NCBI RefSeq assembly: GCF_008632075.1
Contig: NZ_VWVM01000002.1
Span: 124,001 to 188,000, forward strand
Direction of reading: 5' to 3'
Origin: Candidatus Pantoea gossypiicola
GTDB taxonomy: Bacteria > Pseudomonadota > Gammaproteobacteria > Enterobacterales > Enterobacteriaceae
Length of the DNA stretch: 64,000 nucleotides
Positions 26,220 to 37,186 of the stretch are shown here, in pieces. The translations under genes and the position numbers were made by a program. The notes beneath the pieces are model-generated. The model was not told the origin of the DNA, did not search any database, and saw nothing but the letters and a program-made list of their open reading frames with translations. Position 1 is the stretch's first letter, and the number at the start of each line of letters is the position of its first letter.

Positions 26220-26894
26220 TCAGGCCTGCCTGAGGCAGGATTGCTGCAGCGTCCGCACCTGATGCGCCAGCCGGCTCAGACTCTCTTCTTCCATGCCGCG
26301 CCGGGTCAGTTCTTCTTCCAGCGCAAACAGATACTGTGCATTCGATCCCAGGGGGCCGCTGGCGGCGGCAATCAAAGGTGCAATTGCCTCCGGGCAGGAG
26401 TCTGATTCATAAAGCGGATGGCGCGGGTCCATGATAAAGGTCAGCGCAGTGACGCTGCGGCCATCCTCCAGCTGTAACTCACACCATGTTGGTAAATAAC
26501 AGCCGGTGATCATCTCTCGCTTCCACAGCAGCGCCAGTTCTTCATGTAACCGCGCTTCCGGCAGACGAAACGCCAGTCCGGTGGTGCGGCCACCCTGCTT
26601 CAGTGCCAGCATGCGGCCAGGATGTGTGGCGGTGGCACGTCCGGCAATCAGCCGCAGGCAGAAAGCGCGATGCCAGCCTTCCAGCGAACCGGATGCGACT
26701 TCATCTGCCTCAAAAATCGGGTTCCACATCAGCGAGCCGTAACCAAAGATCCAGACCGGGCTATGATCGGGACGGCAGGCCAGCGTGGCTGCCAGAGAAG
26801 CCGCGCGCTGCTCGCAACTCCAGAGCAGCGTCTCATCGATATCCCCGAATGACGTTTTACAATCCGCTTTTAACAGAAATTCCCGGGTAAGCAA
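26220..26894 (-). CDS. chaC: Glutathione-specific gamma-glutamylcyclotransferase ChaC
   Basis: A 224-residue enzyme very similar to E. coli ChaC, which degrades glutathione to 5-oxoproline and Cys-Gly. Seen: the substrate loop FGYGSLMWNP, the catalytic region of GWHRAFCL, and the REMITGCYLPTW block. I chose a TTG start at 26894 because GGAGG lies five bases upstream and the resulting N-terminus (LLTREFLLKADCKTSFG) aligns with E. coli ChaC; a longer frame to 26960 is not supported. Here it is separated from chaB by a terminator. Confidence 0.9.
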   Translation of the reverse strand: MLTREFLLKADCKTSFGDIDETLLWSCEQRAASLAATLACRPDHSPVWIFGYGSLMWNPIFEADEVASGSLEGWHRAFCLRLIAGRATATHPGRMLALKQGGRTTGLAFRLPEARLHEELALLWKREMITGCYLPTWCELQLEDGRSVTALTFIMDPRHPLYESDSCPEAIAPLIAAASGPLGSNAQYLFALEEELTRRGMEEESLSRLAHQVRTLQQSCLRQA

Positions 26895-27065
26895 TGCGAC
26901 CTCCTCAACTTCAATAGCGTCCTGCAGAATGGCTCCTGTACCATGATGCCTAAAAGGCACCGCGTTTCGATCATCAAATTGACAGTAATCTATTTACACG
27001 CGGGGTTTCAAGCGTGATTCCGGTCGCAGGTTAAAAAAAACCAGATAAACCTGATAGCGCAGACG

Positions 27066-27095
27066 AAAAAAAGGACCAGATTATCCTGGCCCTTT
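27066..27095 (-). terminator. Intrinsic terminator downstream of chaB
   Basis: On the minus strand AAAGGGCCAG and CTGGTCCTTT pair (one G-U) around GATAAT, followed directly by seven T residues. It ends chaB and insulates chaC. Confidence 0.85.
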
Positions 27096-27119
27096 GTCAT
27101 GAACAGGCTAGCAGGGGAA

Positions 27120-27350
27120 TTATTTTTTAGGATGCCACTTATCATCATCACCTTTTTCATACTCTTTCTTCACGGCGGCCCAGGCGACTTTATGCGCCAC
27201 CTCTTCCCGTGAGTCATCGCCGCGGCGATCTTCAGCCTCTTTATACTGATCCCATGCACTGTTAAAGGCCTGCTGATAGATCTCCTGCGCGTGCGCAGGT
27301 AGTACGTGTTTTACATTGTCAGGTAAGTCAGCTCGATTAGCGTAAGGCAT
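27120..27350 (-). CDS. chaB: ChaB family protein
   Basis: A 76-residue acidic/basic protein matching E. coli ChaB across its length: PYANRADLPDNVKHVLPAHAQ, then IYQQAFNSAW and a basic C-terminus. In E. coli it is encoded with the cation/proton antiporter ChaA and was proposed as a regulator; its biochemistry is unclear. Here it diverges from chaA rather than following it. Confidence 0.9.
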   Translation of the reverse strand: MPYANRADLPDNVKHVLPAHAQEIYQQAFNSAWDQYKEAEDRRGDDSREEVAHKVAWAAVKKEYEKGDDDKWHPKK

Positions 27351-27723
27351 AGCGGCTCCTCAGTTTATAAATTCACACTAAGCCTGGCGCAGGACAGCAA
27401 AAATTCAAACAGCGATTTATCAGTGCTTCAGATTAAAAAGCAGAATCTCGCCCTGCAAATGACAATGATAAGCCTGTTTTTCGGCAAAACGAGACCAGAT
27501 AGGTGCATAAGTCATAATTGTTGTAGCCTGATTAACCTTGCAATATTTGAGATAACACCCGGTTAATACCCCTTCGGCAATTTATTGCATTTAAGTAAAA
27601 AGCAGTAAATTTTTCCCACCCGGGCCGGTGAAAAGATAAACTGCGCCCTGCCCTAAAACTGATTATATTTTTAACAGCAGCATCCGCTGCGTCCGGATAA
27701 TCATTAACCAGAGAGGACGGTGA
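27351..27723. other. chaB-chaA divergent intergenic region
   Basis: These 373 AT-rich bases separate divergent chaB and chaA and must contain both promoters. AGAGAGGACGG immediately before 27724 is the chaA ribosome site. I see no coding frame or stable RNA, and cannot fix individual promoter boxes. Confidence 0.5.
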
Positions 27724-28815
27724 ATGCCTTCACATGAAAAAACACGTCACAAGGAATTCTCGCTGATATTTCCCATTATCACGCTGGGTATACTCTATTT
27801 TTTTGGTGCAAATACCTCATTTCCGGTCGTAGTCGGGATTAACTTACTGGCGCTGGTTGCCATTCTGAGCAGCGCATTCAGCGTGGTGCGTCACGCTGAC
27901 GTGCTTGCCCACCGGCTGGGTGAGCCTTATGGCTCGCTGATCCTGAGTCTGTCGGTGGTGATTCTGGAAGTGAGCCTGATCTCCGCGCTGATGGCGACCG
28001 GCGATGCTGCACCCGGGCTGATGCGCGATACGCTTTATTCGATAGTGATGATTGTGACCGGCGGGCTGGTGGGTTTTGCGCTGCTGCTGGGCGGTAATAA
28101 ATTTGCGACGCAGTACGTTAATCTGGCGGGCGTAAAACAATATCTCATCGCTATCTTCCCGCTGGCGATTCTGGTGCTGGTGTTTCCCAACGCGCTGCCG
28201 GGCGGAAATTTCTCGGTGACGCAGGCCCTGCTGATTGCGGCGATTTCCGCGGCGATGTATGGCGTTTTCCTGCTGATTCAGACCAAAACGCATCAGAGCC
28301 TGTTTGTCTATGAGCATGAAGATGATAGCGATGATGGTGATCCGCACCATGGTAAACCTTCAGCTCACAGCAGCGTCTGGCACACCGTCTGGCTGATTGT
28401 GCATCTGATTGCCGTTATTGCCGTGACCAAAATGAACGCCAATACGCTGGAAAGCCTGCTGACGGAGATGAATGCACCGGCACAGTTCACCGGTTTCCTG
28501 GTGGCCCTGCTGATCCTCTCCCCTGAAGGCCTGGGCGCGATTAAGGCGGTGCTGATGAACCAGGTGCAGCGCGCCATGAACCTATTCTTTGGTTCGGTGC
28601 TGGCGACCATCTCCCTGACGGTGCCTGCGGTGACCATTATCGCCACGCTGACCGGACAGGAGCTGATATTCGGGCTGGAGCCGCCGCAGATGGTGATTAT
28701 GATGGCATCGCTGATCCTCTGTCAGATCTCCTTCTCAACCGGCCGCACCAATGTGCTGAACGGTGCTGCGCATCTGGCGCTGTTTATTGGCTACTTGATG
28801 ACTATCATGCTGTAA
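27724..28815 (+). CDS. chaA: Sodium/calcium-potassium:proton antiporter ChaA
   Basis: A 363-residue inner-membrane CaCA-family antiporter with about eleven hydrophobic segments. Two alpha repeats are visible: the first around GSLILSLSVVILEVSLI and the second around LLILSPEGLGAIKAV. An acidic, histidine-rich cytoplasmic loop (YEHEDDSDDGDPHHGK) lies mid-protein. It exports Ca2+, Na+ or K+ in exchange for protons, mainly at alkaline pH. A bidirectional terminator follows. Confidence 0.93.
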   Translation: MPSHEKTRHKEFSLIFPIITLGILYFFGANTSFPVVVGINLLALVAILSSAFSVVRHADVLAHRLGEPYGSLILSLSVVILEVSLISALMATGDAAPGLMRDTLYSIVMIVTGGLVGFALLLGGNKFATQYVNLAGVKQYLIAIFPLAILVLVFPNALPGGNFSVTQALLIAAISAAMYGVFLLIQTKTHQSLFVYEHEDDSDDGDPHHGKPSAHSSVWHTVWLIVHLIAVIAVTKMNANTLESLLTEMNAPAQFTGFLVALLILSPEGLGAIKAVLMNQVQRAMNLFFGSVLATISLTVPAVTIIATLTGQELIFGLEPPQMVIMMASLILCQISFSTGRTNVLNGAAHLALFIGYLMTIML

Positions 28816-28834
28816 CGTCACTGAATTTCAGGCG

Positions 28835-28865
28835 AAAAAAAAGAGCGATTAATCGCTCTTTTTTT
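28835..28865. terminator. Bidirectional terminator between chaA and kdsA
   Basis: AAAAAAAGAGCGATT and AATCGCTCTTTTTTT form a near-perfect symmetrical hairpin with A-tract and T-tract flanks, able to stop transcription from both convergent genes. Confidence 0.88.
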
Positions 28866-28874
28866 GCAGCAAAC

Positions 28875-29741
<867 letters not shown>

Positions 29742-29754
29742 TCAGTTGGTCCGC

Positions 29755-30564
29755 TTAGTGCAGCGTGACCTGTTTTTGTTCGATTGCGTGAATCTGAACT
29801 TTGATCATTTCGCTGACCGGATCTTCGGGACACTGCTCAACGAAATAGTTTAAATCACTCAGGGCGATATGTTCGCACTCCAGCTGCGCGTAGATCAAAC
29901 CGCGATCGCGGATTTCATAGGGATCATCCGGATCGATACGCAACAGCACCTGACTGACGTTCAGCGCCAGCTCCATCTTCTGCTCTTCCATCAACGCCGC
30001 TTTCAGCGTGTCGAGCATTTTGCGCATCACGGTCACGGTTTTGGCTTCGTCGAGATCATCGTCATACAGACGCGCCGTAGGGCTGATATTGCCTTTCAGC
30101 CACACTTCCAGCGTATGCCGGTCAAGGGTTTCACCATTGAACGGGTTGATCATCCACTTATCGCCATCAATCCAGTCGGCGCGCAGAATCAGCTGGGTCG
30201 GGAAGATCACCGGCATCAGCGGCAGTTCCAGCTCGGCGGCGATGTGCAGCAGAATCACGCCCAGTGACACGGCGGTGCCCTGGCGGGTCTTCAGTACATT
30301 GTCGATCCAGAGCGCATCAGAAAGTTTGTAGACGCCGCTGGCACCGCAAAATCCCCACTGGCGATAGAACAGCTCCAGCAGCTTTTCGAGCTGCATGTCA
30401 GCATCTTCGATGTCGCTGACATACTCACGCGCTTCGGCGACTAACGCCGCAAGCTGCGCTTCCACCGACACCGCCGGGAAATCGGCGCGGATGGCAAGCG
30501 TGGCACCAATCACCGCTTCACACAGCGGTGTCTGGCTGAAATCTAATTGTTCGGTCGAGGTCAT
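29755..30564 (-). CDS. sirB1: SirB1 family protein (YchA)
   Basis: A 269-residue protein matching SirB1/YchA. The transglutaminase-like N-terminal region includes FCGASGVYKLSDALWIDNVL and GTAVSLGVILLHIA, followed by a TPR-like C-terminal part. In Salmonella sirB was linked to invasion-gene regulation, but the molecular role is unknown. It sits one base from sirB2 and upstream of kdsA. Confidence 0.9.
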   Translation of the reverse strand: MTSTEQLDFSQTPLCEAVIGATLAIRADFPAVSVEAQLAALVAEAREYVSDIEDADMQLEKLLELFYRQWGFCGASGVYKLSDALWIDNVLKTRQGTAVSLGVILLHIAAELELPLMPVIFPTQLILRADWIDGDKWMINPFNGETLDRHTLEVWLKGNISPTARLYDDDLDEAKTVTVMRKMLDTLKAALMEEQKMELALNVSQVLLRIDPDDPYEIRDRGLIYAQLECEHIALSDLNYFVEQCPEDPVSEMIKVQIHAIEQKQVTLH

Positions 30565-30565
30565 G

Positions 30566-30961
30566 CTATCCCCATAACGGCATTTTGGTCAGCGCCAGCG
30601 TAATGATGGTCACCAGGGCGATTAACGCCACCAGAAAAGCGATCCAGCGGGTGCGATCAGTGCGTGGACGGCGACTCAATGCCACAAATCCTAAGGCGAT
30701 GTAGATGATAACCGCTAAAAGCTTCTCCGTCAGCCAGCTTCCTTGCGGCGTGAAGGGATAGAAGTGGGTAATCACCACCAGCAGGACGCCGGTCACCAGT
30801 AACAGAGTATCGTTAACGTGCGGCAGAATGCGGACCCAGCGTTTTGTCATCATCGCCGAACCACGGCGCAGCCAGTAAAACCGCAGCAGGAACAGCGTCA
30901 CGGTCAGCACAACCGTTAAGATATGCAGATTTTTAATCAGGGGATAAAAAGCAAACATCAT
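30566..30961 (-). CDS. sirB2: SirB2 family membrane protein (YchQ)
   Basis: A 131-residue integral membrane protein with four hydrophobic helices, matching SirB2/YchQ (KNLHILTVVLTVTLFLLRF, RILPHVNDTLLLVTG, WLTEKLLAVIIYI). Function is unknown. It is encoded between prmC and sirB1 as in E. coli. Two consecutive ATGs open the frame; either may be used. Confidence 0.9.
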   Translation of the reverse strand: MMFAFYPLIKNLHILTVVLTVTLFLLRFYWLRRGSAMMTKRWVRILPHVNDTLLLVTGVLLVVITHFYPFTPQGSWLTEKLLAVIIYIALGFVALSRRPRTDRTRWIAFLVALIALVTIITLALTKMPLWG

Positions 30962-30981
30962 AAATCCTTTTCAAAGCGCTT

Positions 30982-31815
30982 TTATGAAGGGAACTGACCC
31001 AGCGTCACACGCGGATTACCACCGTAATCCCTGACGGTTTCAACGGCGTGATAGCCATTATTCCGCATCAGTGCAGCCACTGCCTCACCCTGCTGCCAGC
31101 CATGTTCCAGCAGCAGCCAGCCATCCGGCAGCAGCCACGCGGGCGCCTGCTCGATCAGCGTGCGCAGATCGGCCAGTCCCGCTTCATCTGCCACCAGCGC
31201 GCTGCGCGGTTCGAAACGCACGTCGCCCTGCTCCAGATGCGCATCGCTGGCATCAATATAGGGTGGATTGCTGACGATGAGCGTAAAGCGCTGCGGTGTG
31301 AGCGCCTGGAACCAGTGACTGAGCAGAAAGGTGGTATTAGAGAGGTTGAGCTGTTCTGCATTATTGCCCGCCAGCTTAACGGCGGCTTCAATGCGATCCA
31401 CGCCGGTCACCTGACAGTCGGGCCGCTCGCTGGCCAGCGCGAGCGCAATTGCCCCGGTGCCGGTGCCCATATCCAGAATGGTCGAGGGTGTCGCGGGCAA
31501 ATGTGCCAGCACCTGTTCAACCAGCAGTTCGGTATCCGGGCGCGGGATCAGCGTGGCGTCACTGACACGTAACGGCAGCGACCAGAACTCGCGTTCGCCT
31601 ACCAGATGCGCCACCGGTTCACCCCGTGCACGCCGCGCCAGCAGGCTATCCAGCTGTGCGAGTTGCACATCGCTGAGCACCGTTTCATCGAAGGCAATTA
31701 ACCAGCTGCGCGATTTCCCGGTCACGAAGCCTAACAGGATCTCTGCGTCACGCTTCGGACTGTCACCCCCGCACAGCGTGGCGACAGCCTGTTTCAGCCA
31801 GTGACGAATATCCAT
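30982..31815 (-). CDS. prmC: Release factor glutamine methyltransferase
   Basis: A 277-residue SAM-dependent enzyme that methylates the GGQ glutamine of the release factors. The SAM motif is DMGTGTGAIALALA and the catalytic motif is SNPPYI, with the N-terminal helical domain recognising the release factor. The start overlaps the prfA stop by one base (TAATG), linking enzyme and substrate genes. Confidence 0.95.
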   Translation of the reverse strand: MDIRHWLKQAVATLCGGDSPKRDAEILLGFVTGKSRSWLIAFDETVLSDVQLAQLDSLLARRARGEPVAHLVGEREFWSLPLRVSDATLIPRPDTELLVEQVLAHLPATPSTILDMGTGTGAIALALASERPDCQVTGVDRIEAAVKLAGNNAEQLNLSNTTFLLSHWFQALTPQRFTLIVSNPPYIDASDAHLEQGDVRFEPRSALVADEAGLADLRTLIEQAPAWLLPDGWLLLEHGWQQGEAVAALMRNNGYHAVETVRDYGGNPRVTLGQFPS

Positions 31816-32897
31816 TAATCCTGACCAGCCAGTGCCGCCAGCTGATCCGCCTGGTACTCCTGCACAATCGGCTCGATCAGGCTGTCGAGTTTGCCTTCCA
31901 TCACTTCATCCAGACGGTAGATCGTCAGGTTAATACGGTGGTCGGTCACGCGGCCCTGCGGGAAGTTATAAGTGCGGTTACGGTCAGAGCGATCGCCGCT
32001 GCCCAGCAGGTTGCGGCGGGTACTGGCTTCAGCAGCGTGACGACGCGCCATTTCAGCAGCGTGAATACGCGAACCCAGTACCGCCAGCGCTTTGGCTTTG
32101 TTTTTATGCTGAGAACGTTCGTCCTGACACTCCACCACGATGCCGGTTGGCAGGTGGGTAATACGGATCGCGGAGTCGGTGGTGTTAACGTGCTGACCAC
32201 CTGCACCGGATGAGCGGAAGGTATCGATCTTCAGGTCACCGGCGTTGATTTCCGGCAGTTCCGCTTCCGGAATTTCCGGCATCACGGCCACGGTGCAGGC
32301 TGAAGTATGAATACGCCCCTGAGATTCGGTCTCCGGCACGCGCTGTACGCGGTGTCCGCCTGATTCGAACTTCATGCGGCCATAGGCACCGTCGCCGGTG
32401 ACGCGGGCAATCACTTCTTTGTAACCGCCATGCTCACCTTCGTTAGCGCTGATGATTTCCACACGCCAGCGACGCGCTTCGGCATAGCGGCTGTACATGC
32501 GGAAGAGATCGCCGGCGAAGATCGCGGCTTCATCACCGCCCGTTCCGGCGCGCACTTCAATAAAACAGGCGCGCTCATCGTCGGGATCTTTCGGCAGTAA
32601 GAGAACCTGCAGCTGCTGCTCCAGCACGTCACTCTTCTCACGCGCTTCCTGCAACTCTTCCTGCGCCATATCACGCATTTCAGGATCGTCGAGCATCTGC
32701 TGCGCCGTTTCGATATCGTCCTGAACCTGCTGCCAGTCGCGGAAGCAACGGGTCACATCAGTCAGTTGAGCATATTCGCGTGACAGCGCACGGAAACGCT
32801 CCTGATCGGCGATGACACCAGCATCGCCCAGCATCGCTTCCACTTCTTCGTGGCGCTCCTGCAGGGCTTCCAGTTTGGCAACTATAGAGGTTTTCAT
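31815..32897 (-). CDS. prfA: Peptide chain release factor 1
   Basis: A 360-residue class I release factor recognising UAA and UAG. The catalytic loop GAGGQHVN is present near residue 234, and the codon-reading PxT-type tripeptide region lies in the middle domain. It lies between hemA (43 bp upstream) and prmC. Confidence 0.96.
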   Translation of the reverse strand: MKTSIVAKLEALQERHEEVEAMLGDAGVIADQERFRALSREYAQLTDVTRCFRDWQQVQDDIETAQQMLDDPEMRDMAQEELQEAREKSDVLEQQLQVLLLPKDPDDERACFIEVRAGTGGDEAAIFAGDLFRMYSRYAEARRWRVEIISANEGEHGGYKEVIARVTGDGAYGRMKFESGGHRVQRVPETESQGRIHTSACTVAVMPEIPEAELPEINAGDLKIDTFRSSGAGGQHVNTTDSAIRITHLPTGIVVECQDERSQHKNKAKALAVLGSRIHAAEMARRHAAEASTRRNLLGSGDRSDRNRTYNFPQGRVTDHRINLTIYRLDEVMEGKLDSLIEPIVQEYQADQLAALAGQD

Positions 32898-32940
32898 TTA
32901 AATGTGGGATTCCCGTAAACAGGTGGCGACAGCGGTGTGC

Positions 32941-34197
32941 CTAATCGAGACCCAGGCTGTCGCGTAAAATCTGCAGGCGTTCATTATCGCCATCGCGGGC
33001 GGCCTGCTGAAGTGATTTGGTTGGCGCATGTATTAAACGGTTGGTCAGCTTGTGCGCCAGTTCCTGCATGACTTTCTGCGGATCGGCACCCTGCTGCAGC
33101 GCCTGCAGCGCACGGCCTTCCAGCTCAGCACGGATATCCTCCGCCTGAGAACGATATTCACGGATGGTATTCACCGCGCCCTGTGAGCGCAGCCACGCCA
33201 TGAATTCGCTGCTTTCCTGAACCACGATGCTTTCCGCCTGAACCGCGGCCGCTTTGCGCTGCGCCAGGTTCTGCTCGATGATCGCCTGCAGGTCATCCAC
33301 GCTGTAGAGATAGGCATTAGGCAGATCGCCGACTTCCGGCTCCACGTCGCGCGGCACCGCAATATCGACCAGCAGCATGGGTTTATTACGTCGCGCTTTT
33401 AGCGCGCGTTCCATCATCCCCTTGCCGATAATCGGTAGCGGACTGGAGGTTGAGGAGATAATAATGTCGGCTTCGGCCAGACGGGCATCAATCTCCGCCA
33501 GCGTGATTACCTCTGCACCGACTTCCGATGCCAGCGCTTCGGCACGCTCGCGGGTACGGTTCGCGATGATCAGATTTTTGACCTGATGTTCACGCAGATG
33601 ACGTGCCACCAGCTCGATGGTTTCACCCGCGCCAACCAGCAACACATTAACGGATGAGAGGGATTCGAAGATCTGACGGGCCAGCGTACAGGCGGCAAAC
33701 GCCACTGACACCGCATTGGCACCGATATCCGTTTCCGTGCGCACGCGTTTGGCAACAGAGAAGGTTTTCTGGAACATGCGTTCCAGCTCACTGCTCAGCG
33801 CATGGCCACGTGAGGAGTCGGCAAATGCTTTTTTCACCTGACCGAGGATCTGAGGCTCGCCCAGCACCAGTGAATCGAGTCCGCTGGCGACGCGCATCAG
33901 GTGGCTGACCGCGTCGTTATCCTGATGCCAGTAGAGGCTGTTACGCACATCCTCTTCATCCAGCTGATGATAATTGCATAACCAGCTCACCAGACGCGCC
34001 TGTAAATCGGCCTGCTGCTCTACACTCAGGTAGAGTTCCGTCCGGTTACAGGTGGACAACACCACGCCGCTCTGCACCATTGGCTGCGATAACAGGCTGT
34101 TCAGCGCCTGCTCGAGCGTCTCCGGCCCGAACGTAACGCGTTCGCGCAGAGCAATGGGGGCAGTCTTGTGGTTGATTCCGAGAGCGAGCAGCGTCAT
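32941..34197 (-). CDS. hemA: Glutamyl-tRNA reductase
   Basis: A 418-residue NADPH-dependent enzyme, first committed step of tetrapyrrole synthesis. Conserved: [13 protein letters not shown], the catalytic cysteine in [27 protein letters not shown] and the NADPH-binding GAGETIEL. It starts the long minus-strand operon and diverges from lolB across a 216 bp promoter region. Its pathway also feeds siroheme for the nas-encoded nitrite reductase. Confidence 0.96.
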   Translation of the reverse strand: MTLLALGINHKTAPIALRERVTFGPETLEQALNSLLSQPMVQSGVVLSTCNRTELYLSVEQQADLQARLVSWLCNYHQLDEEDVRNSLYWHQDNDAVSHLMRVASGLDSLVLGEPQILGQVKKAFADSSRGHALSSELERMFQKTFSVAKRVRTETDIGANAVSVAFAACTLARQIFESLSSVNVLLVGAGETIELVARHLREHQVKNLIIANRTRERAEALASEVGAEVITLAEIDARLAEADIIISSTSSPLPIIGKGMMERALKARRNKPMLLVDIAVPRDVEPEVGDLPNAYLYSVDDLQAIIEQNLAQRKAAAVQAESIVVQESSEFMAWLRSQGAVNTIREYRSQAEDIRAELEGRALQALQQGADPQKVMQELAHKLTNRLIHAPTKSLQQAARDGDNERLQILRDSLGLD

Positions 34198-34413
34198 GGC
34201 GGTTTTGGTTGGGATGTCCCAATAATGTCAGGGTTTTGTGAGGCGCATTCTACAAGATGCGGCAGATCAAGAAAAGCCATACAAAGGCTATGACTGTAAT
34301 AAGATTAACCTGTTCGTGCTCAATTTGCTGCATAACAGCATTGACGGTTAAAACCGGGACGGTTAGCGTTATCCGTTACGAATAATAAATGTGTCCGAGG
34401 AGATGACCACTTG

Positions 34414-35037
34414 ATGCTTAATTCACCACGCAATCTGTTGCGCCTTTTGCCCCTTGTCAGCGTGCTGCTGGCGGCCTGTAGCGTCAACAAACCGCAAGGT
34501 CCCGGCCCCAGCGTTACCGCGCCACAGTGGCAACAGCATCAGCAGGCGGTCTCAAAGGTCACGCACTACCAGACCCGCGGTGCCTTTGCCTACCTCTCTG
34601 ACAAGCAGAAAGTCTACGCCCGCTTCAACTGGCAGCAGACCGCGCCCGATCGCTATCGCCTGCTGCTGACAAATCCGCTTGGCAGCACCGAACTGCAGCT
34701 CGATGCACAGGGCTCGGTGGTGCAGATCGTCGATAACAAAGGCAAGCGCTACGTCAGCAACGATGCGCAGAAAATGATCTCGCAGCTGACCGGCATGAAC
34801 ATTCCGCTGGCCAATCTGCGTCAGTGGATGATGGGTCTGCCAGGCGATGCCACGGATTATCAGCTCAATGATAGCTATCAGCTGAGCAGCCTCAACTACA
34901 GCCGCGACGGTCAGAACTGGCAGGTTTCGATTGCGGGCTACGACAGCAAGGTTACGCCGCCGCTGCCGTCCAGCCTGGAGCTGAAAGAGGGTGACCAGCG
35001 GATTAAACTGCGTATGGACGGCTGGACCGTTCAATGA
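34414..35037 (+). CDS. lolB: Outer-membrane lipoprotein receptor LolB
   Basis: A 207-residue lipoprotein that receives lipoproteins from LolA and inserts them in the outer membrane. The signal ends in lipobox LAAC (Cys22), and the body follows E. coli LolB ([44 protein letters not shown]). The ATG at 34414 is preferred to the TTG three bases earlier; the GAGGAG upstream is rather distant. The stop overlaps ispE by four bases. Confidence 0.94.
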   Translation: MLNSPRNLLRLLPLVSVLLAACSVNKPQGPGPSVTAPQWQQHQQAVSKVTHYQTRGAFAYLSDKQKVYARFNWQQTAPDRYRLLLTNPLGSTELQLDAQGSVVQIVDNKGKRYVSNDAQKMISQLTGMNIPLANLRQWMMGLPGDATDYQLNDSYQLSSLNYSRDGQNWQVSIAGYDSKVTPPLPSSLELKEGDQRIKLRMDGWTVQ

Positions 35038-35891
35038 TCACCCACTGGCCTGCCCCGGCAAAACTGAATCTTTTTCTCTACATCACTGGCCGTCGTCCGG
35101 ACGGCTATCACAACCTGCAGACGCTGTTTCAGTTTCTCGACTACGGGGATGAACTGCAGATTAGCGTCGATCACAGCGACGCTATTCAGCTATTAACGCC
35201 GGTGCCGGGCGTGGCAGATGCGGACAACCTGATTGTCCGCGCCGCAAACATGCTGAAACAGGCGGCACAGGATAACCATCGCCTGCCCGCACGCGCGGGT
35301 GCGCAGATTGCTATCGAGAAAAGGCTGCCCATGGGCGGCGGCATCGGTGGCGGCTCTTCTGATGCGGCGACCGTGCTGGTGGCGCTGAATCATCTGTGGC
35401 AAACCGGCTTCACACCAGATGAGCTGGCGGCAATCGGCGTGAAGCTGGGCGCGGATGTACCGGTCTTTGTGCACGGCTTTGCGGCCTTTGCAGAGGGCGT
35501 GGGTGAACAACTTCAGCCCGCAGCGCCGGAAGAAAAGTGGTATCTTGTCGCCCATCCCGGTGTGAACATCAGCACACCCGTGGTATTCAATGACCCCGGG
35601 CTGACGCGGGATACGCCATCGCGCAGTTTATCGACGCTTTTAGCCTTACCCTTCACCAATGATTGTGAAGCAGTAGTAAGAAAACGTTTTCGTGAGGTTG
35701 ATGCGCTTGTTTCCTGGCTGCTAGAATACGCGCCGTCACGCCTGACTGGCACAGGCGCTTGTGTGTTTGCTGAATTTGACACCGAGTCCGCCGCCCGCCA
35801 GGTGCTGGAGCTTGCCCCGAATGGGGTACGCGGATTTGTAGCCCGGGGCGTTAACGTTTCGCCGCTACAGCGTACCCTGCGAGGCGATTAG
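35034..35891 (+). CDS. ispE: 4-diphosphocytidyl-2-C-methyl-D-erythritol kinase
   Basis: A 285-residue GHMP kinase of the MEP isoprenoid pathway. The N-terminus [11 protein letters not shown] and ATP loop [15 protein letters not shown] are diagnostic, and [12 protein letters not shown] is the third GHMP motif. It is translationally coupled to lolB and precedes prs, the usual enterobacterial order. Confidence 0.95.
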   Translation: MITHWPAPAKLNLFLYITGRRPDGYHNLQTLFQFLDYGDELQISVDHSDAIQLLTPVPGVADADNLIVRAANMLKQAAQDNHRLPARAGAQIAIEKRLPMGGGIGGGSSDAATVLVALNHLWQTGFTPDELAAIGVKLGADVPVFVHGFAAFAEGVGEQLQPAAPEEKWYLVAHPGVNISTPVVFNDPGLTRDTPSRSLSTLLALPFTNDCEAVVRKRFREVDALVSWLLEYAPSRLTGTGACVFAEFDTESAARQVLELAPNGVRGFVARGVNVSPLQRTLRGD

Positions 35892-35938
35892 CGAATGCGT
35901 GACAGTGTCACCCCGTTCCAGACACTGCACGTTTCGCA
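35891..35938 (+). other. Large imperfect hairpin between ispE and prs
   Basis: The stem pairs GTGACAGTGTC with GACACTGCAC (one bulge) around ACCCCGTTCCA, and outer GCGAA pairs with TTCGC. It contains the short palindrome GTGACA-G-TGTCAC at 35899-35911. No T-run follows, so it may be an RNA processing or attenuation element in the prs leader. Confidence 0.45.
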
Positions 35939-35955
35939 TTAACACACCCGTGTGA

Positions 35956-36975
<1,020 letters not shown>

Positions 36976-36984
36976 TCTTCGCGG

Positions 36985-37010
36985 AACCGGGCCCTGTGCC
37001 CGGTTTTTTT
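36985..37010 (+). terminator. Intrinsic terminator of prs
   Basis: AACCGGGC and GCCCGGTT pair around CCTGT-type loop bases and are followed by a run of seven T residues, just after the prs stop. Confidence 0.9.
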
Positions 37011-37186
37011 ATCTCTGCCGTCTGGATTAACGCGCTTTTTTTTCTGATTTTTCCCCGATAAATTTCCTTTTAATCCCCTATTTTCAACGCCACCCACTTT
37101 TTTACTAAAACGCAGTGCTCCCCCGCTTCTGCCTTTTAGCATTAAATGGTAATTTGCAGCGCATTTCTCATCTGAATTCAGCCACC

